Assembly (NCBI RefSeq): GCF_002250655.1
Contig: NZ_NOZR01000011.1
Span: 1 to 64,000, forward strand
Direction of reading: 5' to 3'
DNA from: Mycolicibacterium sphagni
GTDB lineage: Bacteria > Actinomycetota > Actinomycetes > Mycobacteriales > Mycobacteriaceae
DNA length: 64,000 nucleotides
Shown here one piece after another: positions 27,928 to 36,426 of this stretch (positions within the stretch are counted from its first letter, which is position 1; each line of letters starts with the position of its first letter). A program made the translations under genes and the position numbers. Under the pieces are notes generated by a model. The model did not search any database. It saw only the letters and a list, made by a program, of their open reading frames with translations, and was not told where the DNA came from.

Positions 27928-28884
27928 TCAGCTCCAGAGCGTCACATGGACTTTCGGCCGAAACCTCGTCACACCCACTCCGGTGCCGCGAATCATCGCC
28001 TGCGTGCAGCGCGGGGTGGTGATGAAGTTCAGCAGTTCGGTGACCGCGGGCTGGCGCGCGGCCACCGGCAAGGTCGACGCGCACCACTCGCCGGCGAGCT
28101 GTAAACCCTGGCCCTTCACGTGCACCAGCCGGCCGGCTGAGAGGTCCTTGCCGACGGCGAAGCCGACCGCCAGGGACACTCCGCCCACCCGCTGGACCTC
28201 CTCGAGTGCGGCGGCATCACTCTGGAAGATCCGCTGATTCGCCTCGGGGATCGCCAGAGACCTTAGAACAGAGGCGATTTCACCGTCGACACCACCTGCC
28301 GACGGGCCCAGCATCCAGTGTTGTTCGCGCAGCAGCGCCGGCGTGGGCGTACCCGTGGCCAGCGGACTGCCGGCCGAGGCCACCGTGATGATCTGGTACT
28401 TCAAGAACGGTCGCACGGTGATCGCCGCGTCACCCGCGGCCGCGGCGGGCCCCAAAGCGATATCCACCGCGCGGGATTCGATCAGGTCGCGGAACCGGCT
28501 CGTCGGATGCACGCTCAACTCCACCGACAGATCGTCGGCCCGTGACGAGAACAACTCGATGAGGCCCGGTGCGGCGTGCTCGGCGAAGGCACTCGAGGCG
28601 GCGATGCGCAGCAGCCGGCGGCCGTGTGCGGCCTCGGTCACCTCGATGGCCGTCTGCTGTTGCAGACCGAGGATCTCGATAGCCCGGCTGGCCAGCCGTA
28701 ATCCGCCCGGGGTGAACGCCAGCCCAGCCGAGGTCCGGCTGAACAACGGGTCGTCGAGTTCCTTGCGCAGCTGCGCCACATGCATAGAAATGCCCGAGTC
28801 GGAGACGCCCAATTCCTCGGCTGCCCCATGCACGGAGCCCAATCGCACCACGGCCGAGAAGGCCCGAAGTTGTGCCGGTGTCAC
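27928..28884 (-). CDS. LysR-family regulator next to the cox cluster
   Basis: A 318-residue LysR-type regulator with the N-terminal winged HTH (MTPAQLRAFSAVVRLGSVHGAAEELGVSDSGISMHVAQLRKEL) and a periplasmic-binding-protein-like effector domain. It is the counterpart of Rv0377 and lies divergently only 23 bp from the first XdhC/CoxI gene. That makes it the obvious candidate regulator of the CO dehydrogenase operon. The inducer is unknown. Confidence 0.88.
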   Translation of the reverse strand: MTPAQLRAFSAVVRLGSVHGAAEELGVSDSGISMHVAQLRKELDDPLFSRTSAGLAFTPGGLRLASRAIEILGLQQQTAIEVTEAAHGRRLLRIAASSAFAEHAAPGLIELFSSRADDLSVELSVHPTSRFRDLIESRAVDIALGPAAAAGDAAITVRPFLKYQIITVASAGSPLATGTPTPALLREQHWMLGPSAGGVDGEIASVLRSLAIPEANQRIFQSDAAALEEVQRVGGVSLAVGFAVGKDLSAGRLVHVKGQGLQLAGEWCASTLPVAARQPAVTELLNFITTPRCTQAMIRGTGVGVTRFRPKVHVTLWS

Positions 28885-28894
28885 GAATTCAGCC

Positions 28895-28900
28895 TAGTTT
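28895..28900 (+). promoter_or_regulatory. -10 box (TAGTTT) of the cox cluster
   Basis: TAGTTT ends exactly 7 bp before the GTG at 28908, the spacing of a leaderless mycobacterial transcript. The promoter lies in the 23-bp gap to the divergent LysR gene, so its -35 would fall inside the first codons of that gene. Confidence 0.5.
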
Positions 28901-28907
28901 TGAAGTC

Positions 28908-30077
28908 GTGCAGGACGTTCTCGCGCAACTGGCCGCGATCTGGCGAGCCGGCGAAACCGCCGGATTGGGGACCGTGGTGCGCACCTTCCGGTCGGCGCCG
29001 CGCCAGCCGGGTGCGGCCATGGTCGTCGCACCCGACGGCTCGGTGGCCGGCTCGGTGTCGGGCGGATGTGTGGAGGGCGCGGTCTACGAGTCGGCCACCG
29101 AAGTCGTCGTCACCGGGGTGCCCCGACTGGAGCGCTACGGGGTCAGCGACGACGACGCGTTCGCCGTCGGCCTGACCTGCGGCGGCATCCTCGACGTCTT
29201 CATCGAGCCGGTCTCGCAGCGCAGCTTTCCGCACCTCGACCAGGTTCTCGACGCGATCGGCGGGCATCGACCGGTGGCGGTCGCCACGGTCATCACCCAC
29301 CCCGACCCGGATTGGTTGGGGCGCAGGCTGGTCCTTGGCCCAGACCACGTCGAGGGCGGTCTCGGATCGACCCGGGCCGACGCCGCGGTGACCGACGATG
29401 GCCGCGGTCTGCTGGCGGCCGGTCGCAGCGAGGTGCTCACCTACGGCCCCGACGGGCAGCGCCGCGGCGAGGGCATGGAGGTGTTCGTCGCCAGCCATGC
29501 CCCCCGCCCGCGGATGCTGGTGTTCGGGGCCATCGACTTCGCCGCCGCGGTCGCCCAGCAGGGCTCGTTCCTCGGCTACCGGGTCACCGTGTGCGACGCC
29601 CGCGGGGTGTTCGCGACGCCGGCCCGGTTCCCGACCGCCGACGAGGTGGTCGTTGACTGGCCGCACCGCTACCTGGCCGCGCAGGCCGAGGCCGGAGCCA
29701 TCGATCCCCGCACCGTCATCTGCGTGCTCACCCATGACGCCAAGTTCGATGTCCCCCTGCTCGAGGTGGCCCTGCGGCTGGACCTCGGCTACATCGGGGC
29801 GATGGGATCGCGGCGCACGCACTCCGACCGGCTGGCCCGACTGCGTGAGGCGGGCTTGACCGAGGCCGAGCTGAGCAAACTCGCCAGCCCGGTCGGGCTG
29901 GACCTGGGGGCGCGCACCCCGGAGGAGACCGCGGTGTCGATCGCCGCCGAGATCATCGCCCGCCGCTGGGGTGGCGGCGGCCGTCCCCTGTCGGCTCTCG
30001 ACGGACGGATTCATCACGACGACGACGCTAGCCCTTCGCCGTCAGGGGAGTTAAGCGATCACTTAACTCGCTATTGA
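28908..30077 (+). CDS. XdhC/CoxI-family molybdenum cofactor maturation protein
   Basis: A 389-residue protein of the XdhC/CoxI family, as Rv0376c. The N-terminal XdhC_CoxI block (GSVSGGCVEGAVYESA) and the C-terminal Rossmann half (GYIGAMGSRRTHSDRLARLREAGLTEAEL) are both present. Related proteins bind the molybdenum cofactor, protect it and help its sulfuration before insertion into CO or xanthine dehydrogenases. The GTG at 28908 suits the -10 box; the frame is also open from 28872 inside the lysR-like gene. Its last codons contain a 22-bp palindrome. Confidence 0.85.
   Translation: MQDVLAQLAAIWRAGETAGLGTVVRTFRSAPRQPGAAMVVAPDGSVAGSVSGGCVEGAVYESATEVVVTGVPRLERYGVSDDDAFAVGLTCGGILDVFIEPVSQRSFPHLDQVLDAIGGHRPVAVATVITHPDPDWLGRRLVLGPDHVEGGLGSTRADAAVTDDGRGLLAAGRSEVLTYGPDGQRRGEGMEVFVASHAPRPRMLVFGAIDFAAAVAQQGSFLGYRVTVCDARGVFATPARFPTADEVVVDWPHRYLAAQAEAGAIDPRTVICVLTHDAKFDVPLLEVALRLDLGYIGAMGSRRTHSDRLARLREAGLTEAELSKLASPVGLDLGARTPEETAVSIAAEIIARRWGGGGRPLSALDGRIHHDDDASPSPSGELSDHLTRY
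30048..30069. promoter_or_regulatory. 22-bp palindrome upstream of coxMSL
   Basis: The half GAGTTAAG(c)GA is mirrored by TC(a)CTTAACTC, with 20 of 22 positions symmetric. It covers the last codons of the XdhC gene and ends 67 bp before the coxM ATG. The size and symmetry fit a dimeric helix-turn-helix operator (GntR, MarR or TetR type); the LysR neighbour would normally prefer a T-N11-A site. Confidence 0.55.
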
Positions 30078-30136
30078 CGGTGCTGAATTAGCAGGCCGAG
30101 ACTGAGGTCCCCAACGGCGGACGTGAGGTCGGTCAC

Positions 30137-31027
30137 ATGCAAGTTCCGGGTCCCTTCGAATACGAACGCGCCACCAGCGTCGACCACGCCGTCGGCCTGT
30201 TGGACCGTCTGGGGGAGGGCGCGTTCATCGTCGCCGGCGGCCACAGCCTGCTGCCGATGATGAAACTGCGCATCGCCAACCCCGAGTACCTCATCGACAT
30301 CAACGACCTGGCCGGCGAACTGGGCTACGTCGCTGTCGAGCCCACGCTGGCCCGGCTGGGCGCGATGACGCGGCACCGCGACGTGCTCGAGTCGGCCCCA
30401 CTGGCCGAGGTCTGCCCGATCTTCGCCGACGCCGAGCGGGTGATCGCCGACCCGGTGGTGCGCAACCGCGGAACTATCGGCGGCTCGTTGTGCCAGGCCG
30501 ATCCGGCCGAGGACCTGTCCACGGTCTGCGAGATCCTCGATGCGGTGATCGTGGCCCGCGGCCCGGGCGGCCAGCGCGAGATCGGCATCGACGACTTCAT
30601 CCTCGGACCGTATGAAACTGCGCTCGCCCACAACGAGATCCTCACCGAGGTGCGGATCCCGTTGCGCCACAACACCTCCAGTGCCTACGCCAAGGTGGAA
30701 CGCCGGGTGGGGGACTGGGCGGTGGCGGCTGCGGGCGCCGCTGTGACGCTCGAGGGTGACCGGATCGTGGCCGGTCGAGTCGGGTTGACGGCGGTCAACG
30801 CGGTGTCCGAGGGCCTGGCCGCGGTGCGCGACGCGCTGATCGGGGCGCCGCCGACCGAAGAGACGTTCGCCGAGGCCGGCCGGCTGGCCGCCCAGGCCTG
30901 TGAGCCCGCCACCGACCAGCGCGGCACCGCCGACTACAAGCGGCACCTGGCCTCCGAACTCACCATCCGGACCTTACGAACGGCCGTCGAACGAGTCCGC
31001 GCCATCCCGGCCCCGAAGGGGAACTGA
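30137..31027 (+). CDS. coxM: CO dehydrogenase medium (FAD) subunit
   Basis: A 296-residue FAD-binding subunit of a molybdenum hydroxylase. The family motifs AGGHSLLPMMKLR (pyrophosphate binding) and TIGGSLCQADPAEDL are present, followed by the CO-dehydrogenase flavoprotein C-terminal domain from about residue 180. It passes electrons from the CoxS iron-sulfur clusters to the respiratory chain. It shares one base with the coxS start (TGATG). Confidence 0.93.
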   Translation: MQVPGPFEYERATSVDHAVGLLDRLGEGAFIVAGGHSLLPMMKLRIANPEYLIDINDLAGELGYVAVEPTLARLGAMTRHRDVLESAPLAEVCPIFADAERVIADPVVRNRGTIGGSLCQADPAEDLSTVCEILDAVIVARGPGGQREIGIDDFILGPYETALAHNEILTEVRIPLRHNTSSAYAKVERRVGDWAVAAAGAAVTLEGDRIVAGRVGLTAVNAVSEGLAAVRDALIGAPPTEETFAEAGRLAAQACEPATDQRGTADYKRHLASELTIRTLRTAVERVRAIPAPKGN

Positions 31028-31503
31028 TGCACGTCACGATGAGCGTCAACGGCGAGCAGGTCAACGCCGAGATCGAACCCCGGATGTTGCTGGTGCACTT
31101 CCTGCGCGACCAGCTGCGCCTGACCGGAACCCATTGGGGCTGCGACACATCCAACTGCGGCACCTGTGTGGTGGCCGTGGACGGCGAGCCGGTGAAGTCC
31201 TGCACGATGCTGGCCGCGATGGCCTCCGGCCACGACGTCCGCACTGTCGAGGGGCTTGCCGATGGCGCCACCCTCGATCCCGTGCAGGAGGGCTTCATGC
31301 AGTGCCACGGCCTGCAGTGCGGTTTCTGCACCCCGGGCATGCTGATCACCGCCCGAGCCTTGCTGGACCGCAATCCGCATCCAGGAGAAGACGAGATCCG
31401 CGAGGCCATCTCGGGGCAGATCTGCCGGTGCACCGGATACACCACGATCGTCCGCTCGATCCAGTGGGCTGCCGAGCATGCAGGTGAGCAGGTCGAAGCA
31501 TGA
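31027..31503 (+). CDS. coxS: CO dehydrogenase small (2Fe-2S) subunit
   Basis: A 158-residue two-cluster iron-sulfur protein. The N-terminal plant-ferredoxin-like cluster is ligated by CDTSNCGTC plus a later Cys (KSCTM). The C-terminal helical cluster uses CGFCTPGM and CRCTGY. It relays electrons from the Mo-Cu site of CoxL to the FAD of CoxM. It overlaps coxL by 4 bp (ATGA), ensuring stoichiometric translation. Confidence 0.95.
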   Translation: MHVTMSVNGEQVNAEIEPRMLLVHFLRDQLRLTGTHWGCDTSNCGTCVVAVDGEPVKSCTMLAAMASGHDVRTVEGLADGATLDPVQEGFMQCHGLQCGFCTPGMLITARALLDRNPHPGEDEIREAISGQICRCTGYTTIVRSIQWAAEHAGEQVEA

Positions 31504-33914
31504 CCACTGCCGAATCCCGGCTGCCCGGGGACGTGGCGGCCCGGCCCGAGGACACCGCCGACAACGACAAGAAGCCCTGCGGCTACGGCCGGATGATGCG
31601 CAAGGAGGATCCGCGTTTCATCCGCGGCCGGGGGAACTACGTCGATGACGTCCAGTTGCCCGGCATGCTGCATCTGGCGATCCTGCGTTCGCCCTACGCA
31701 CACGCCACAATCAACGGCATCGACACCACCGCCGCCCAGGCGCATCCGAAGGTCAAGGCGGTCGTCACCGGCGCGGACCTGGCCGAGAAGGGACTGGCGT
31801 GGATGCCCACGCTGTCCAACGACGTGCAGGCCGTGCTGGCCACCGACAAAGTGCGTTTCCAGGGTCAGGAGGTCGCGTTCGTCGTCGCCGAGGACCGCTA
31901 CTCGGCCCGAGATGCCTTGGAGCTCATCGACGTCGACTACGAACCGCTGGACCCTGTCATCGACGTCCGCACCGCGCTGGACCCCTCGTCGCCGGTGATC
32001 CGCACTGATCTGGAGGGCAAGGGCGACAACCACTGCTTCGACTGGGAGACCGGTGACGCCGCCGCGACCGAGGCTGTGTTCGCCACGGCCGAGGTCATCG
32101 TCAAGCAGGAGATCGTCTATCCCCGAGTGCATCCCGCGCCGATGGAGACCTGCGGCGCGGTGGCCGATCTGGACCCGGTGACCGGCAAGCTGACGCTGTG
32201 GTCGACCACCCAGGCCCCACACGCCCACCGCACGTTGTACGCGCTGGTCGCCGGGCTGCCCGAGCACAAGATCCGGATCATCTCACCCGACATCGGCGGC
32301 GGCTTCGGTAACAAGGTGCCGATCTACCCGGGTTATGTCTGCGCGATCGTGGCCTCGTTGGTGCTGGGCAAGCCGGTCAAGTGGATGGAGGACCGCAGCG
32401 AGAACCTGACCTCCACCGGCTTTGCGCGCGACTACATCATGGTCGGCGAGATCGCCGCCACCAAAGAAGGCAAGATCCAAGCTATCCGGTCCACCGTGCT
32501 CGCCGACCACGGCGCGTTCAACGGCACGGCCGCACCGGTCAAGTACCCGGCCGGCTTCTTCGGGGTGTTCACCGGCAGCTACGACATCGAAGCCGCCTAC
32601 TGCCACATGACCGCGGTGTACACCAACAAGGCGCCTGGCGGCGTGGCCTACGCCTGTTCGTTCCGTATCACCGAGGCCGTCTACTTCGTCGAGCGGCTGG
32701 TCGACTGTCTGGCCTACGAACTGAAGATGGACCCGGCCGAGCTCAGGTTGGCAAACCTGTTGCGGCCCGAGCAGTTTCCTTATAAATCCAAGACCGGCTG
32801 GATGTACGACTCGGGCGACTACGAAGTGACCATGCGGCTGGCCATGGACATGATCGGCTATGACCAGTTGCGTGCCGAACAAGCCGAGAAGCGCGCCCGC
32901 GGCGAGCTGATGGGCATCGGTATGTCGTTCTTCACCGAGGCGGTCGGGGCAGGTCCGCGCAAGGACATGGACATCCTGGGGCTGGGCATGGCCGACGGCT
33001 GCGAACTGCGCATCCACCCGACCGGCAAAGCGGTGCTTCGCCTTTCGGTGCAGACACAGGGCCAGGGGCACGAGACGACGTTCGCCCAGATCGTCGCCGA
33101 GGAGCTGGGCATCCCGCCCGACGACATCGACGTGGTGCACGGCGACACCGACCAGACCCCGTTCGGTCTGGGAACTTACGGCAGCCGGTCCACGCCGGTT
33201 TCCGGTGCCGCAGCGGCGTTGGTGGCGCGCAAGATTCGCGACAAAGCCAAGATCATCGCCTCCGGCATGCTGGAGGCATCGGTGGCCGATTTGGAGTGGG
33301 AGAAGGGTTCGTTCCACATCAAGGGTGACCCGTCGGCCGCGGTGACCATCCAGGACATCGCGATGCGCGCGCACGGCGCCGGGGATCTACCCGAGGGACT
33401 GGAGGGCGGGCTGGATGCCGAGGTCTGCTACAACCCGGAGAATTTGACCTACCCGTATGGGGCGTACTTCTGCGTCGTCGACGTGGATCCCGGAACGGCG
33501 GTGGTCAAGGTGCGCCGCTTCCTGGCGGTCGATGACTGCGGCACCCGGATCAACCCGATGATCATCGAGGGCCAGGTGCACGGCGGCATCGTCGACGGTA
33601 TCGGCATGGCGCTGATGGAGATGATCGCCTTCGACGAGGAAGGTAACTGTCTGGGCGGCTCGCTGATGGACTACCTGATCCCCACCGCGGTGGAGGTGCC
33701 GCACCTGGAGACGGGGCACACCGTGACACCGTCGCCGCATCATCCCATCGGCGCCAAGGGAATTGGCGAGTCGGCGACCGTCGGTTCGCCGCCTGCGGTA
33801 GTCAACGCGGTGGTGGACGCGCTGGCGCCGTTCGGAGTCCGGCACGCCGATATGCCACTGACCCCGTCCCGGGTGTGGGAAGCCATGCAGGGCCGAGCGA
33901 GGCCGCCCATCTGA
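31500..33914 (+). CDS. coxL: CO dehydrogenase large (Mo-Cu) subunit, form I
   Basis: An 804-residue molybdopterin hydroxylase. The decisive active-site loop is VAYACSFR with Cys386, matching the form I signature AYxCSFR in which the cysteine binds copper (Cys388 in the Afipia/Oligotropha enzyme). Form II enzymes carry AYRGAGR instead. Other landmarks are GGGFGNK, QGQGHET and the late GAKGIGESAT with the catalytic glutamate. It oxidises atmospheric or higher CO to CO2, feeding electrons to respiration. This is consistent with known CO use by M. smegmatis during persistence. Confidence 0.95.
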   Translation: MTTAESRLPGDVAARPEDTADNDKKPCGYGRMMRKEDPRFIRGRGNYVDDVQLPGMLHLAILRSPYAHATINGIDTTAAQAHPKVKAVVTGADLAEKGLAWMPTLSNDVQAVLATDKVRFQGQEVAFVVAEDRYSARDALELIDVDYEPLDPVIDVRTALDPSSPVIRTDLEGKGDNHCFDWETGDAAATEAVFATAEVIVKQEIVYPRVHPAPMETCGAVADLDPVTGKLTLWSTTQAPHAHRTLYALVAGLPEHKIRIISPDIGGGFGNKVPIYPGYVCAIVASLVLGKPVKWMEDRSENLTSTGFARDYIMVGEIAATKEGKIQAIRSTVLADHGAFNGTAAPVKYPAGFFGVFTGSYDIEAAYCHMTAVYTNKAPGGVAYACSFRITEAVYFVERLVDCLAYELKMDPAELRLANLLRPEQFPYKSKTGWMYDSGDYEVTMRLAMDMIGYDQLRAEQAEKRARGELMGIGMSFFTEAVGAGPRKDMDILGLGMADGCELRIHPTGKAVLRLSVQTQGQGHETTFAQIVAEELGIPPDDIDVVHGDTDQTPFGLGTYGSRSTPVSGAAAALVARKIRDKAKIIASGMLEASVADLEWEKGSFHIKGDPSAAVTIQDIAMRAHGAGDLPEGLEGGLDAEVCYNPENLTYPYGAYFCVVDVDPGTAVVKVRRFLAVDDCGTRINPMIIEGQVHGGIVDGIGMALMEMIAFDEEGNCLGGSLMDYLIPTAVEVPHLETGHTVTPSPHHPIGAKGIGESATVGSPPAVVNAVVDALAPFGVRHADMPLTPSRVWEAMQGRARPPI

Positions 33915-33915
33915 T

Positions 33916-34854
33916 ATGACCACGATCGCCGACCGAGCCAAACAGCTTCTGTACGAACGGAAACCGTTCGTCCATGCGACGGTGGTGCGCGCGCAGCCAC
34001 CGACGTCCGCGCGGGCCGGCGACGAGGCGATCCTGCTCGCTGACGGCACCATCGAAGGGTTCGTCGGCGGGCAGTGCGCGCAGAACTCGGTGCGCAAGGC
34101 CGCGCTCGGTGCGCTGCTGGCGGGCGAGAGCGTGCTCTTGCGGGTGTTGCCCGACGGCGACGTCCACTTTCCCGATGCCCCCGGTGCGTGCGTGGTGGTC
34201 AACCCGTGCTTGTCCGGCGGGGCACTGGAAATCTTTCTGACACCCCACTTTCCGGCGGCGCTGGTAAGGATCTGCGGCAGCACGCCGATCGCCGAAGATC
34301 TGGCCAGGGTGTGCAACGTGCTGGGTTACGAGGTCCGCCGCGACGATACTCAGGACATCCCCGAATCGCTTCGCTCTCCCCCTAGCCTCCGGCCGGGCGG
34401 TACCCCCAGCCCGCCGGGAGCCTTCGACGGCGCCACCGCGGTCGTGATCGCCACCCACGGTGGGACCGAAGCCGAGACCATTCGTGCCGCTCTGGACGCC
34501 GGCGTCGGCTACGTCGGCCTGGTGGCCAGCCGCGTTCGGGGAGCCTCGGTGCTCGATTCACTGGACCTCGACGAGACCGAGCGGACCCGGGTGCACACCC
34601 CCGTCGGGTTGCCGATCGGCGCCAAGACACCGGCCGAGATCGCGGTGTCGATCGCCGCGGAGGTGATCGCCGGGATCCGGCGCGACGGTCTGCCGGTTGC
34701 CCCGCGCCCGGAAGTCCCGACCTCGGCGGTAGACCCGATCTGCGGCATGACGGTCTCGATCGGGCCCGACACACCACACGTCCGGATCGACGGCGGGATC
34801 CACTGGTTCTGCTGCCCGGGCTGCCGAAGCAGATTCGTGGCGGCGCGGGCGTGA
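33916..34854 (+). CDS. XdhC/CoxI-like protein with a C-terminal YHS metal-binding domain
   Basis: A 312-residue protein resembling Rv0372c. The N-terminal XdhC_CoxI block (GFVGGQCAQNSVRKAALGALL) and Rossmann half (GVGYVGLVASRVRGASVLDSL) support cofactor handling for CO dehydrogenase. The tail (about 270-312) is a YHS/TRASH-like module: DPICGMTV, then HWFCCPGCRSRF. This is a cysteine set typical of copper or other metal binding. A 20-odd residue Pro/Ser/Arg-rich insert (about 155-175) is coded by unusual repeat-like DNA. It starts 1 bp after coxL and overlaps coxD by 4 bp. Confidence 0.8.
   Translation: MTTIADRAKQLLYERKPFVHATVVRAQPPTSARAGDEAILLADGTIEGFVGGQCAQNSVRKAALGALLAGESVLLRVLPDGDVHFPDAPGACVVVNPCLSGGALEIFLTPHFPAALVRICGSTPIAEDLARVCNVLGYEVRRDDTQDIPESLRSPPSLRPGGTPSPPGAFDGATAVVIATHGGTEAETIRAALDAGVGYVGLVASRVRGASVLDSLDLDETERTRVHTPVGLPIGAKTPAEIAVSIAAEVIAGIRRDGLPVAPRPEVPTSAVDPICGMTVSIGPDTPHVRIDGGIHWFCCPGCRSRFVAARA
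34364..34430. repeat. Repeat-like GC-rich in-frame insertion
   Basis: The stretch beginning cgcttcgctctccccctagc and ending near gcccgccgggag encodes SLRSPPSLRPGGTPSPPG between the two Rossmann-fold parts of the XdhC-YHS protein. Its composition (runs of C, ggccgggcggtaccccca) looks like short dispersed repeats that I associate with mycobacterial intergenic DNA. It is not typical of the surrounding coding sequence. Confidence 0.4.
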
Positions 34855-35732
34855 CGTTCACCAGCATCGAGGATGTCACCAGCCGGTTCGACGACCGCGG
34901 ATATCTGCTCGACGAGGGGACTGCGTCGGCGTTCTACCTCGCGGCTGCGCTGAAACGACCCCTGCTGCTCGAGGGTGAGCCGGGAGTGGGAAAGACTACC
35001 GCGGCGAAAACCCTTGCCGCGGTCCTTGATACGCCACTGCTAAGACTCCAGTGCTACGAGGGGTTGACGGCGGCCGAAGCGCTCTACGACTGGAACTATC
35101 AGCGGCAGCTGCTCGCCATCAAGTTGGCTGAGTCGCGCGGGGCGGCGATCGACGAGTCCGACCTCTACAGCGAGGCCTACCTGGTGGACCGGCCGATCCT
35201 GGCATGTGTCCGCCACAACGGGCCCGTGCCACCTGTGCTGCTGATCGACGAAATCGACCGCGCCGACGATGAATTCGAAGCGCTGCTGCTGGAATTCCTC
35301 GGCGAGTCGGCGGTGACGGTGCCAGAGCTCGGCACATTCGTCGCGCAGCGCCCGCCGTTGACGGTGTTGACCTCGAACCGCAGCCGCGATCTGCATGACG
35401 CGTTGCGGCGGCGCTGCCTTTATCACTGGATCGACTACCCCCAGCCGGCCCGAGCCGCCGCGATCGTCCGGCGCACTGTGCCCGGCGCGACAGCGCCGCT
35501 CATCGAGCACGCCACCCGGTTCGTCGGCCGGGCCAGGGACCTGGATCTGGACAAGCCACCCGGGGTCGCCGAGACCATCGATTGGGTCGCCGCATTGGTC
35601 ACGCTGGGGGTCGGTGACCTGGTCGACCCCGCGGCCCTGGCAGGGTTGAGCACACTGGCCAAGACGCCTGACGACAGCGCGGCCCTGCGCGACGCGTTCA
35701 CGCAGTACCGCGCCGAACTGGCCACAGGATGA
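34851..35732 (+). CDS. coxD: CoxD, MoxR-type AAA+ ATPase
   Basis: A 293-residue MoxR-family ATPase with Walker [10 protein letters not shown], Walker B LLIDEIDRAD, sensor 1 VLTSN and the C-terminal helical lid. In CO-oxidising bacteria CoxD, together with the VWA protein CoxE, matures the Mo-Cu active site by sulfuration and copper insertion. The GTG start overlaps the stop of the YHS-containing gene. Confidence 0.9.
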   Translation: MTFTSIEDVTSRFDDRGYLLDEGTASAFYLAAALKRPLLLEGEPGVGKTTAAKTLAAVLDTPLLRLQCYEGLTAAEALYDWNYQRQLLAIKLAESRGAAIDESDLYSEAYLVDRPILACVRHNGPVPPVLLIDEIDRADDEFEALLLEFLGESAVTVPELGTFVAQRPPLTVLTSNRSRDLHDALRRRCLYHWIDYPQPARAAAIVRRTVPGATAPLIEHATRFVGRARDLDLDKPPGVAETIDWVAALVTLGVGDLVDPAALAGLSTLAKTPDDSAALRDAFTQYRAELATG

Positions 35733-35742
35733 GAGAGAGCCC

Positions 35743-36426
35743 ATGAAGATCGACAACGAGTTCACCGTCAGTGTCCCGATCACCCAGGCCTGGGAGCTGC
35801 TCAGCGACATGGAGCAGGTGGTCCCGTTGATGCCCGGTGCGCAGCTGACCGGCCAGGAGGGTGACGACTTCCTGGGCAAGGTCAAGATCAAGGTCGGGCC
35901 GGTGAACAGCGAATTCGCCGGCAAGGCGCACTTCGTCGAGCGCGACGAAGCAACCCACCGGGCCGTCGTCGACGGGCGGGGCAAGGAGGCGCGGGGCACG
36001 GGGAACGCCGCGGCCGTCGTCACCCTGCAGCTACATGAGGCCGGCGACCAGACTCGCGTCACCGTCGAGACCGACCTGAAGATCGTCGGCAAGCTGGCCC
36101 AGTTCGGCAGCAGCATGCTCCAGCAGGTCTCCGAGAAACTGCTGGGGCAGTTCGTCGATGCCCTGGAAGCCAAGCTGGCTGCCGGGAAGGAAGCTCCCGC
36201 CGCTCCTGACGACGTCGTGGCCGCGCCTGCCACCCCGGGGGCGGAAGCCCTCGGCGCCCCGGCTGCCGCCGCGGCAGCCCGGATCGCGGCCGCCCCTGAA
36301 CCCGAACCGATCGACCTGCTGCAGCTGGCCGGCGGCACAGCGGTCACTAAGTACGCGGCGGCGGGCGTCGCCGCGCTGGTGCTTCTTCTTCTCATCGTGG
36401 TCTTGCGCCGGCGAAGCACCGAGTGA
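35743..36426 (+). CDS. coxG: CoxG, SRPBCC-domain protein with a C-terminal membrane anchor
   Basis: A 227-residue protein. A START/SRPBCC ligand-binding domain (about 1-145, MKIDNEFTVSVPITQAWELLSDMEQVVPLMPG) is followed by an Ala/Pro-rich linker and one C-terminal helix (KYAAAGVAALVLLLLIVVLRRR). CoxG is thought to tie CO dehydrogenase to the membrane and help hand electrons or quinone over to respiration. A purine-rich GAGAGAG site precedes the ATG. It overlaps coxE by 4 bp. Confidence 0.88.
   Translation: MKIDNEFTVSVPITQAWELLSDMEQVVPLMPGAQLTGQEGDDFLGKVKIKVGPVNSEFAGKAHFVERDEATHRAVVDGRGKEARGTGNAAAVVTLQLHEAGDQTRVTVETDLKIVGKLAQFGSSMLQQVSEKLLGQFVDALEAKLAAGKEAPAAPDDVVAAPATPGAEALGAPAAAAAARIAAAPEPEPIDLLQLAGGTAVTKYAAAGVAALVLLLLIVVLRRRSTE

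Noticed and set aside
32283..33374. 363-codon minus-strand frame inside coxL
   Set aside because: It is antisense to the catalytic core of CoxL, which has full family conservation.
31500..33914. Reading coxL as xanthine or form II dehydrogenase
   Set aside because: The active-site loop is VAYACSFR with a cysteine, not AYRGAGR.
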